A DNA stretch of 64,000 nt, from the NCBI GenBank assembly GCA_963832725.1, contig CAWHVG010000003.1, forward strand, positions 1,798,001-1,862,000, written 5' to 3'. Positions 8,356-16,891 of the stretch are shown one piece after another. The position numbers and the translations under genes were made by a program. Positions within the stretch are counted from its first letter, which is position 1, and each line of letters starts with the position of its first letter. Source of the stretch: JAEZBP01 sp963832725. GTDB lineage: Bacteria; Myxococcota_A; Polyangia; Polyangiales; Sandaracinaceae. The notes under the pieces were generated by a model that saw only the letters and a program-made list of their open reading frames with translations, was not told where the DNA came from and ran no database searches.

Positions 8356-9870
8356 TCAGGCGGACGCGGCGCGCGCTCGCGAGCTCGCCCCGGACACGGC
8401 GGCGTGCGAGCGCTCCCGGCTGGAGCCGAGCTCGAGGACGCCGTCGTCCACCTTGGCGTGCCGCAGGAACAAGATGTCGAGGATGTAGTTCTGGTAGAGG
8501 CGCCAGGGGCTCTTGGTGCCCTGCTTGGGCAGAACGCGCAGCGCCCGCTGAATGTAGCCCGAGGAGAAGTCGACGAAGGGCGCCTCCCGCACGCTGGGAT
8601 CGCGCAGGCGCGGGATGACCGTGTCGGCGCCGACCGCGTCCATGTGCCTCAGCAGCCGGCAGATGTACTCGCTGGTCAGGTCCGCCTTCAGCGTCCACGA
8701 GGCGTTCGTGTACCCGAAGGTGTAGGCGAGGTTCGGGACCTCGCTGAACATCACGCCCTTGTAGTTCATGGTCTCGGCGGGATCGATCGCGCGTCCGTCG
8801 ACCTCGATCTCCATCCCGCCGAGGAACTTCACGACCAGGCCGGTGGCGGTGACGACCACGTCCGCCTCGAGCTCCTCGCCCGATTCGAGCTTCAGGCCCT
8901 TCTCGGTGAAGGTCTCGATGCGGTCGGTGACCACCGAGGCGCGCCCGTCCCGGATGGACCGGAAGAGATCGCTGTCCGGGACGAGGCAGAGGCGCTGATC
9001 CCACGGGTCGTAGGACGGGTTGAAGTGCGTCTCGACGTCGTAGCCCTCGCCGAGCTCCTCCCGCACCAGCTCCTTGATGCGCTTCTTGGTGAGCTCGGGC
9101 GCTCTTCGCGCCAGCTCGAAGAACGCCATCGAGAGGAGCACGTTCTTCCAGCGGGAGATGCCGTAGGCGAGCTTGGCGGGGAGCCTCTCGCGCAGCCAGT
9201 TGGCGACGGCGTCCGCGGCCGGCCGCGAGACGATGTAGGTCGGCGAGCGCTGGAGCATGACCACGTGGGCGGCCTTCTCGGCCAGCTCCGGGACCAGCGT
9301 GACCGCCGTGGCGCCGCTCCCGATCACCACCACGCGCTTGCCGGTGTAGTCGAAGCCCTCCGGCCACTTCTGCGGGTGGATCAGGGTGCCGCCGAAGCGC
9401 GCTACGCCGGGAAAGTCCGGCGTGTAGCCGCCTTCGTAGTCGTAGTAGCCGGTGCAGCCGAAGAGGAAGTTGCAGCCGAGGCGAAGGGTCTCACCGGTGT
9501 CGGTGCGCTCGACCTCCACGGTCCAGGTCGCGGTCTCGCTCGACCACGATGCTCGCCGGACCCGGTGCCGGAAGCGGATGTGCGAGTCGATGCCGTTCTC
9601 GCGGGCGGTCTCCCGCACGTACTCGAGGATCGAGGGCCCGTCGGCGATGGCCTTCTGATCTTCCCACGGCTTGAAGCGGTAGCCGAGGGTGTACATGTCC
9701 GAATCCGAGCGGATCCCCGGGTAGCGGAAGAGATCCCACGTCCCGCCGATGGCCTCGCGGCTCTCGAGCACGGCGTAGGTCTTGTTCGGGCACTCGGTCT
9801 GGAGGTGGTAGGCCGCGCCGATGCCGGACAGGCCCGCCCCGATGACGATCACGTCGAAATGCTCGCTCAC
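8356..9870 (-). CDS. Flavin-dependent monooxygenase, Baeyer-Villiger type
   Basis: 504 residues from GTG 9870. FAD-binding motif GAGLSG is at residues 10-15 (FDVIVIGAGLSGIG). GGTWDLFRYPGIRSD matches the long Baeyer-Villiger fingerprint GGxWxxxxYPGxxxD. FGGTLIHPQKW is the FxGxxxHxxxW motif, and GSGATAVTLVPEL is the second Rossmann site for NADPH. The frame is open further upstream, but that part is low-complexity, so the conserved FAD motif sets the start. Expected reaction: NADPH/O2-dependent oxygen insertion into a ketone or aldehyde, or oxidation of a heteroatom. It lies 2.8 kb from the sterol operon on the same strand, but with unrelated genes between, so a role in that pathway is only possible. 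Confidence 0.9.
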   Translation of the reverse strand: MSEHFDVIVIGAGLSGIGAAYHLQTECPNKTYAVLESREAIGGTWDLFRYPGIRSDSDMYTLGYRFKPWEDQKAIADGPSILEYVRETARENGIDSHIRFRHRVRRASWSSETATWTVEVERTDTGETLRLGCNFLFGCTGYYDYEGGYTPDFPGVARFGGTLIHPQKWPEGFDYTGKRVVVIGSGATAVTLVPELAEKAAHVVMLQRSPTYIVSRPAADAVANWLRERLPAKLAYGISRWKNVLLSMAFFELARRAPELTKKRIKELVREELGEGYDVETHFNPSYDPWDQRLCLVPDSDLFRSIRDGRASVVTDRIETFTEKGLKLESGEELEADVVVTATGLVVKFLGGMEIEVDGRAIDPAETMNYKGVMFSEVPNLAYTFGYTNASWTLKADLTSEYICRLLRHMDAVGADTVIPRLRDPSVREAPFVDFSSGYIQRALRVLPKQGTKSPWRLYQNYILDILFLRHAKVDDGVLELGSSRERSHAAVSGASSRARAASA

Positions 9871-10012
9871 AGAGGGAGGATTTCGCGCGGTGCGCCCTTC
9901 GTCAACGCGCGCGGCTCCCGGCGGGAGGGCGCGCGAGCGTGTCGGAAGCCGATGAGGTCGGCGTTCGACGCCCGTCGGCCGCGGCGATGAGGGCCCTTCC
10001 TCCGGCGAGCGC

Positions 10013-11011
10013 TCAAGGCCGGTACTGCACCGTGACACTGGCGGTGACGCCCTCGATCGTCGTCCGGTTGGCACAGGGGCCGAACATGCACCGGGCCAAG
10101 AACGACTGCTCCTGCCAGCCGACCAGCGCCATCAGCGCCAGGTGCGGCACTCCGGAGCCGTCGTCGATCACGAAGCGCACGCCCCCCTCGGCTCGGTTGC
10201 TGCCTACGAACGGTGTCCACCCCGCCCGCAAGACGATGCCGAAGTCGGTGCCGAACATGTACTGCACGCGCGCCCGCGGCCCGATGCTCTCGACCCCGTT
10301 GGCCGCGTCGCCGGCGCCGAACACCCACGTGAGGGTCAGGTAGGTTCGGTCGAAGGGGCGGCCCAACGCCACACGCCCGGCCAGCAACGCGACGGCCGGC
10401 GCGCCGGTCTGGGCCATCGTCGCGGCGCCGGCCCCGACACCGAAGCCTATGCCCCAGCCCGGGATGTACACGGTGCCGTGCGCCAACCCGCCGACGCCAC
10501 TCCATCCACCGGCGATTCCGTCCGCCACGAACGAATAGACCGGCCACAGCTCGGCGCCGATCGCGACGATCTCGTTCAAGAACCCATCCACCGTGATCTC
10601 TCCGCTCACGCCTCCCGCTCGGCGGCCGGTGCCGACGACGCCGCGCGCCGTGAGCGAGAAGGCGATGAAAGGTTCGAACGCCGGTGGGCGGGCCGGCGCG
10701 CCGGCGGTGGACTGCGGGAGGGTGCTGATCCGTGTGCCCGGCGCCGGAAGCGGCGAGAGCGTCTCGTCGCAGACCCAAGCGGCTCCGGCGGCCTGGCGCG
10801 GCGAGAGGTCCGTCCGGAGGCGCGGCGCGGTCCCGTTGGCCGCGCCGGCGAGGAGCTCCCCCGCCTGACCGTACATCCCCATGAGCACGAGCTGCCGAGC
10901 CCGCTCGTGGGCCGCGTCGGCGCACACCACGTCCTGCGCGAGCGCGGGGCGCGCGACGACCCAGACGGCCAGCACCGCGGCTTGGAACGCCGCCGCTCGC
11001 ACCACGCGCAT
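10013..11011 (-). CDS. Secreted/outer-membrane beta-rich protein of unknown function
   Basis: 332 residues. MRVVRAAAFQ plus a hydrophobic core ending PALA|QD is a standard Sec signal peptide, which places the start at ATG 11011. A short helical N-terminal region with two cysteines is followed by alternating Gly/aromatic strands (PGWGIGFGVGAGAATMA, YLTLTWVFGAG, ending VTASVTVQYRP). This is the pattern of outer-membrane beta-barrels, including the terminal aromatic strand, although the last residue is Pro. No family recognised. Confidence 0.7.
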   Translation of the reverse strand: MRVVRAAAFQAAVLAVWVVARPALAQDVVCADAAHERARQLVLMGMYGQAGELLAGAANGTAPRLRTDLSPRQAAGAAWVCDETLSPLPAPGTRISTLPQSTAGAPARPPAFEPFIAFSLTARGVVGTGRRAGGVSGEITVDGFLNEIVAIGAELWPVYSFVADGIAGGWSGVGGLAHGTVYIPGWGIGFGVGAGAATMAQTGAPAVALLAGRVALGRPFDRTYLTLTWVFGAGDAANGVESIGPRARVQYMFGTDFGIVLRAGWTPFVGSNRAEGGVRFVIDDGSGVPHLALMALVGWQEQSFLARCMFGPCANRTTIEGVTASVTVQYRP

Positions 11012-11190
11012 CACCTGCTCTCGTACGCTCGCCAACCGCGAACCTCTGGCCCGAGACCATCGTATCTCGCGCCGTGCGGTCGGCGCATGGCCCGCGCTCG
11101 AAGCGCTCGCCCCGGTACACGTTCGAGCGCGACGGGCGACGGGCAGGAGCGGTGTCCACGATGGCGGCAGGAGCTCGGTTCGCGCCGCCC

Positions 11191-11322
11191 GGACCGAGCG
11201 CCGTCGAGCGCAACGGATCCGAATGTCGTTCGCACGCGACGAGGAAGTACCGAAGCGTCTTGGACGAACGGAAGTGGGTGCGTTCCGCCACCGGGGCGAC
11301 GGCAAGGTCCTGAATCGAGCTC
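11191..11322. repeat. Dispersed intergenic repeat, copy A, in the 11012-11484 divergent gap
   Basis: This 473-bp gap between divergent genes has no convincing gene. Its middle is clearly related to 27573-27713. Both begin GGACCGAGC and end AATCGAGCTC, and share TCCGAAT, GACGAACGG and GGGGCGACGG in the same order. The central hairpin seen in the other copies is degenerate here (around 11245-11261). Promoters for both flanking genes are presumably in this gap but cannot be assigned. Confidence 0.6.
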
Positions 11323-11484
11323 CCTGCTCACGTATGCCAGCCGCGGACGCGAGACGCGCGGCAGCCCGAAAACACGCGCTCCATCGACTCGGAGATTCGA
11401 GTCGCGGCGGATCGCCCCACGTGTTATGCGGATTGCGCTCGGCCTTTTGGCCCACAGTCCACTCCTACGGATACCCATTTGACG

Positions 11485-12544
11485 ATGCGTCGGATCGTTT
11501 TCCTGATCGTCTCCCTCTTCGCGCTGCCTGCCGCGGCGCAGGAGGAAGAAGCACAGCGCGACCTCGACTCCTCGTCTCGGCCCGAGCGCCGTTCCGCGTC
11601 TCACGCGAGCGACGCGGCGCGTCCGCCCGGCGCTGGCGTCGAGACGCCGAGCGCCCACGCGACTGCGCCGGATCCGGGACGGACGTCGGGCCTTCAGTAT
11701 CCGAGCCGCGCCATGGCGCTGCGCCCGACCGGAATGGTCCTGCAGCGGATGGACTGGGACGCAACGCTGTCGGATCTTCCCGCTCTCCGCGCGGGGCGAC
11801 TGGCTGGACTACGGGTGGAACGAGCTGGAGGCGCGGATCCCGATCCAGTCGCTCCTCATCGACGTGGCGGCCGGGACCAACATGTCGTGGCTCCACACAC
11901 CGCGCGAGAGCGCCACGGTGCTGAGCACGAACAACCTCGAGCTGGGCGCCTCGTTCCGGGACGCTCCGCTGCCCGGCCTGCGCTACGAGATCGGCGGCGC
12001 GGTGGACGTGCCCAGCCGAACCTACGCCAGAGCCGGGACTGCCTTCTCGTCGTCCACGCCGTACCACTACCTCTATCCGATGCTCCCGCGCCGGTTTCTG
12101 TACAACCGCCGAGGCGCGGGCTGGAACCCGCAGCGCTTCCTGGTCTCGTCGGTCGCGATCGTCCCTCACGCGCGCATCGAGTGGGATCCCATCCGGGAGA
12201 TGGCGCTCGGGCTCGAGGTGGACGTGCCCGTCTTGGTCGACGCGGACAACGGCCGCTTCACCGTCCTGCCGCAGGTCGCGATCGAGGTCGCCGGGCGCTT
12301 CGAAGGCGCGTGCCTGGCCGGCGTGCGCGCGGAGCTCACGACCTCGCCAGCGAGAGGATTCCCCGGGCAGGGCGGCGTGAGCGTGTCCGCCGAGCCCTTC
12401 CTGCGGCTCGCGCTGCCGGTCGAGCGGACGAACGTCTTCGTGCGCCTCGGCCTGCGCGTCCCCTTCGGGCCCGCGTATCCCTTCATCGCGAGCCACCCCA
12501 TCGGCTTCATCGGCGGGACCCTCGCCGCCGGCGCGCTCTACTGA
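11485..12544 (+). CDS. Secreted beta-rich (probable outer membrane) protein, apparent frameshift near 11775
   Basis: About 352 residues after removing one surplus base. ATG 11485 gives MRRIVFLIVSLFALPAAAQ, a clear Sec signal; an in-frame TTG six bases earlier is less likely. A Pro/Arg/Ser-rich low-complexity segment follows. Around 11772-11785 the frame moves by one, and ARGDWLDYGWNELEARIPIQ continues cleanly to GGTLAAGALY at the stop. The second part is rich in alternating hydrophobic strands and ends in an aromatic residue, as outer-membrane barrels do. Family not recognised. It is divergent from the 10013-11011 gene. Confidence 0.65.
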
Positions 12545-12641
12545 CCGCTCTCACGCGGCCCCGCTCGCACGAGTCGAGGCGAGCCACGCCGCTGTCGGCG
12601 GCGGCTCGCGCCGTCGATCCGCTCTGCACCGCGGTACCGGC

Positions 12642-12657
12642 CGAGCGGCTCCGCTCG
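12642..12657. terminator. Short hairpin between convergent genes
   Basis: CGAGCGGCTCCGCTCG forms a six-pair stem with a GCTC loop between the stop of the beta-rich protein (12544) and the end of the sterol operon (12689). There is no U-tract; assignment as a terminator rests on position only. Confidence 0.3.
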
Positions 12658-12688
12658 CCGACATGCTACGGCGCACGCCGGCGCGCGC

Positions 12689-13246
12689 TCAGATCTTGCC
12701 GCGGGCCAGGCTGGAGACGACGCCCTTGGTGTAGACGGCGAAGGTGCGGCCGACCGAGGAGACGTCGAGGGTGGAGCTGAGCGCGTCGGCGAGGCCGAAG
12801 GGGAGCATAGCCGGGATGATGCCGCGCGCGTACTCGAGCGCGTAGCAGGTGTCGGGCATGCGGTAGCCCTCGGCGGTGCCGGGCTTCAGGACGTGCAGAT
12901 CGCCGGGGCGGTAGACGCGCCGCTCGAGGTCGCCCTCGGCGTACGCCCACTGCTCGCCCTCGAGGATGTAGAAGAAGTCCTTCGCGTAAAAGCGCCCCGA
13001 GTGGCCCTCGGTACCCACACTGCTGCCGAAGATCATCACGTACTCGGTGATCGACGCGTGGAGCACGAGCATCTGCCCCATCGCGCCGCCCGCGTTGTTG
13101 AAGATCCAGCCGCTGTTCTGGAGGATGTGCCCCGGGTAGCGCGCGGAGAGCTCCGCACGAACGCGCTCGATCATGTCGGGCAAGGGCTGCCCCACGACGC
13201 CGCGCACGACCTCGTGGAGCACATCGGGATCGAAGACGTAGCCCAT
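12689..13246 (-). CDS. erg2: C-8 sterol isomerase-like protein (ERG2/sigma-1 receptor family)
   Basis: 185 residues. Landmarks of the eukaryotic ERG2/sigma-receptor family are visible in order: GYVFDPDVLHEVVRG near the start, ARYPGHI, WIFNNAGGAMGQMLVLHASI, the cupin strands TEYVMIFGSSVGTEGHSGR, EGEQWAYAEG, YRPGDLHVLKPG, and ALEYARGIIPAMLPFGLAD near the end. In fungi ERG2 moves the sterol C8=C9 double bond to C7=C8. The yeast N-terminal membrane helix is absent, and length otherwise agrees with the soluble domain. The ATG overlaps the stop of the upstream fusion gene by one base (TGATG), so it is translationally coupled to the squalene-synthase-bearing protein. Last gene of the sterol operon. 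Confidence 0.9.
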   Translation of the reverse strand: MGYVFDPDVLHEVVRGVVGQPLPDMIERVRAELSARYPGHILQNSGWIFNNAGGAMGQMLVLHASITEYVMIFGSSVGTEGHSGRFYAKDFFYILEGEQWAYAEGDLERRVYRPGDLHVLKPGTAEGYRMPDTCYALEYARGIIPAMLPFGLADALSSTLDVSSVGRTFAVYTKGVVSSLARGKI

Positions 13247-16200
13247 CAGCTCACCTGCACCGCGCTCACGCGCGCCTCGTTCGGCGCCGTGTCGAAGAGG
13301 GTCCCGTAGCGGACGCGGAGCGCGCCGTCGTCCGCCACCAAACGCACGCACTCGGCGATCAGCGCCTCCACCTCGGCGCGGGTGATCTTCACCGGCGCGT
13401 TCGGTGTGAACATCGCGTCGTTGCCGCGCGCCATCGCCAGCGTCCGCGCCGCCATCCACAAGGGCAAGAGACAGAAGAGGCGGATCTGCGGCTGCGACGC
13501 CGGGATGGTCAGCGAGTACTCCAGCGCGTCGTCCAGCCGGCGCCGCGCCAGAATCGAAGAGGGGCGCCACCGCCGCGTGGGCGTCGGCTCGCACCGCCGG
13601 CTCCAGCAAGTCGGCGACACCGAAGCCGCGACGCGCGCACTCGTTCCGCGGCACGAAGCTGACGCCGCGCGCGAAGTCGTCGGTGACGTCCTTGAGGATG
13701 TTGGTGAGCTGAAGGCCGCTGGCGAAGCCCTCCGCCCGGTCGCGGAGCGTCACGCCGAGGGGGCTCGCCAGCTCGACGCCCATCTCGTGCGCGAAGAAAT
13801 CCGTCAAGAGGTGCCCGACCGTGCCGGCGACGTAGTAGCAGTAGCGCTCGAGAATCACTCTCGGTGTGGAGGGCGACGATGCCGTCCTCGCCCGGCGCGC
13901 GGTGCGTGTAGAGGTTCATGCCGCGCGCCATCTCGGCCACCCAACGGACGCACGCCTCTCGAACCGGTGCGTCCTGGGCCGCGAAGACCCGCATCACCCG
14001 CGGCAGCGAGCGGCAGAGCAAGAGCTCCGCGTCGTCGCCCGGGACGTGCCCGAACGCCTCGGCGAACACGCTCGGGTCGGCGCCCCGCTCCATCGCGTCC
14101 AGGAAGAGCCCGAAGAGCTCGTCCCGCTGCGCCGGATCGACCGCCACGTGATCCTCGATGGTGTCGGCCACCCGGCAGAGCAGGTAGCCGAGCGTCACGG
14201 CCACCTCGAGCCGCGGGGGCAGGAGCGCGATCGGCCGCGAGAAGGTGCGCGAGACGTCGCCGAGGCTCTCCTTGCAGAACGCCCAGTCGTCGGCGAGCAC
14301 GTCCGGAATGCTCGACACGATGTGCTCGCCGCTCTTCGGCTTCTTCGCGCTGGGCTTCTTGCGCACCCGGCGCGGGCGCGTGGCCCGGCGCGCTTCGCAG
14401 GCGGCCAGCGCCTCCACGATCTCGCGCGCTTCCCGCCAGGTCGGCGCCGGCGCCGCGTCCAGCGACGCGCCGAGCTGTCGAGCCGTCGCCACGATGACCT
14501 CGTTCGCCGCGGCGCCGGCCGCCACCAGCGCGGCGAGCGCGCGGGCGTTGGCCTGCACGTCCGCGACCTCGGTTCCATCGGCGAACCCGCCACCGGGCGT
14601 CGCGTGGCCGACCAACCACCGCACGGCGCGCCGCGTCGCCGGCTCACCGGGCGCGCCGCTCGACGCGAGCAGCACCTGGACGGCGAACGCGGCCCGCGAG
14701 AACGCGTCGGAGCCCATCGCAGCGGGCCAGCCGCCGTCGTCTCGTTGCGCCGCGCGAACCCAATCGGCGGCGCGCTCGAGCACGCGATCCAGATCCGCGT
14801 CGCTCGCGCCCGGTCGCCGCCGTGCGATCACGTCGAGCGCGCGGCAGGCGAGCGCCGTCAGCTCGAGGTCGCCCGCTCCGCGCCGCGCGTCGTCGCGGCT
14901 GGCCGCGAACGATCCGTCGGCGCACTGACAGTCCAGGAGCGCGCGCACGCCTTCCGCGAGCGAGGCGATCGGAAGCTCCTGCCAGCTCGCGCCGTCGAGC
15001 AGCACCAGCGAGAGCTCGGCCAGATGCCGGCACGCCGGATCGGACTCGAGCAGGCGCGGGAAGCCCTCCACGGCCAGGCGCCGGCGGCCCAGCGTCATCC
15101 GCGCGGCCATGCCGATGCCCATCCGCGTCGCCACGATGGCGCGCATGCACGAGAGCGCCGGCCCGGCCAAGACCGCGTCCGGCACGGCGCCGAAGCGCGC
15201 CGCCAGCGCTTCCAGCTCGCGGAGGAGGATGTCGCAGCCGCGCTCGACCCGCTCGGCGAGCGGTACGTCCTGGGCGTCGGCGCGCGGCGTGTCCTCCTCC
15301 GGCGGCGCCACCGGCGCGGCGGTGGGCACGAGCGCCGAGAGCTGGGGGATCGGGTGGGTCGAGCTGCTCTTGGCCCGCACCCGCGCATCGAGCCCACGCG
15401 GCATCATCAGCGCCGCCGGCCACTGCATCCACTCGCCGAACGAGAAGAGCACGCCCGGCAGATCGCTCAGCCGCCCGCGGTCGGTCGAGTCGGCCACCGT
15501 CTGGCCCACGGCCTGCGCCGCGATGCGCAAGAACGCCGAGCCGAAGCTCCGCCGCCGCGGATCGGCCGCCGCGAGGACATCCATCGTCCGCCGCCGCTCG
15601 CGCGGGTCGGCGCGCAAGGTGCGGAACATCGCGCCGCGCACGTGGGACGCGCTGGCGTCGTCGCGCCGGAAGCAGTGATAGAGCGCGTTCGAGAGGAGCT
15701 CCGGGATGTAGCCGCGGCGCGCCTTGGCGTACTCCTCCACCGTGTCGGACGCGGCGAGCTCGCGCGCGTCGAGGAAGCCCATGGTCATGCCGATGGCGGT
15801 CATCGGGTGCACGTGGCCGACGGCGTCGCCGACCAGCGCCACCTCGGGCCCGCTGCCGTCGCCGCGGCCGAAGTGCGTGCGCGGGCGGAAGCGGTTCACG
15901 GCCCAGCCACCCGGCCCGCTCTCGAGCGCCGTGCGCAACGCCGGCCGGAGCGCCTCGGGCATCACGGGCGCGAAGCCGTCCCAGAGGAACTCGCGGGTGC
16001 GGGCGCCGGCGCCGAGGGCGATGGGCACGTCGAGGCAGCCCCGGACGACGTCCTCCGAGATCCGATAGAAGAGCGCCGGTCCGGGCCCGCCGAGGATCAC
16101 GTGACCGAAGCCCTCGCGCGGCAGCGTCACGCCGCGCAGCTCGACCGAGGCCATGTACGAGAGGACCGAGCTCGACTCGGGCAGCGCCAGGCTCCGGCGC

Positions 16201-16697
16201 ACCGTCGAGCGCTTCCCATCGGCGCCCACCACGCGGCTCGCGCGGACGTCGAAGCTCTGCCCGGTCCGGCGATCCTCCACCCGGACGACGCCGCGGCCAA
16301 TCTCAATCGCGCGCGCCTCCGGCAGGTACTCGAGGAGATCGAGCCCTCTCGCCTCGTCCCGGAGCGACTCGACGATCGAGCCGTGCTCCGCGCTCAGCGC
16401 GACGCCGTCCGCATAGGGCATCTCGATCGGCGCGCTGCCGTCGTCCGGCAAGATGACGAAGCCGTAGCCCGAGCGGGCGCGCGCCTTCTCCAGCCGGCCG
16501 ATGCGCAGCTCGTCGAGCACGCCGACCCCGGTCGGGTGCAGCCACTCCCCGGCGAAGCGGCGTGCCGCGCGCGGGTCCGCCTCCAACAGAAGCACCCGCG
16601 CACCGCGCCGCGCGTGCGCGACGGCGCTGACGGTGCCCACGGGGCCGCCACCGACCACGACGACGTCATACGAATTGCGGCTCGCCCTCATCGTCAT
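13246..16697 (-). CDS. Trifunctional fusion: squalene-epoxidase-like flavoprotein, alpha/alpha toroid, squalene synthase (two apparent frameshifts)
   Basis: About 1149 residues. Residues 1-430 are a FAD monooxygenase: GGGPVG near residue 15 and VALVGDAVGHVHPMTAIGMT, the FAD ribityl motif with the HPxT signature of squalene epoxidases. Residues about 470-760 are an alpha/alpha toroid with QW-like repeats (CQCADGSFA, AQRDDGGWP, TPGGGFADG) but neither DxDD nor DCTAE, so it is probably not a cyclase. After a basic linker (KKPSAKKPKSGEH), residues 800-1149 are a squalene/phytoene synthase: DTIEDH as first Asp motif and LQLTNILKDVTDDF as second. The frame shifts at GAATC (13852-13856) and again at GAATC (13551-13555). 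Reading GATC at both restores DLERYCYYVAGTVG and LFDLARRRLDDALEY. An internal ATG at 16691 has the better ribosome-binding site (GAGGGA). Confidence 0.85.
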
Positions 16698-16712
16698 TCC
16701 CTCATCCGCCGT

Positions 16713-16847
16713 TCAGTCGATGAACGGGTTCGTGTCGCACGCGGCGCCCGGGGCGCGTCGCAGTCGGCCCAGCGCTTCACGCCGGACGCGCGACGCGTTC
16801 GCGAAGCGCGCATTCAGTCGTAAGTGCTCGAAAATGGGCTCGGGCAT
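16713..16847 (-). CDS. Possible 44-residue ORF between the two fusion genes
   Basis: A short frame (MPEPIFEHLRLNARFANASR, ending NPFID) fills most of the 194-bp gap between the cyclase fusion and the squalene-synthase fusion. GAGGAAG lies about 14 bases upstream, which is too far for a strong start. No homology recognised. It may be a small protein or simply leader sequence. Confidence 0.25.
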   Translation of the reverse strand: MPEPIFEHLRLNARFANASRVRREALGRLRRAPGAACDTNPFID

Positions 16848-16891
16848 GCTCGGGTCTCGCTCTTCCTCGGCTCGAAACGCGCGAAGCGCGC

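Noticed and set aside
8356..9870. Membership of the flavin monooxygenase in the sterol operon
   Set aside because: It is separated by two unrelated envelope genes, one of them on the opposite strand, so linkage is only by proximity.
13509..16697. Pseudogenisation of the squalene-synthase fusion
   Set aside because: Both frame changes are GATC-type single-base insertions and all catalytic motifs are intact on either side.
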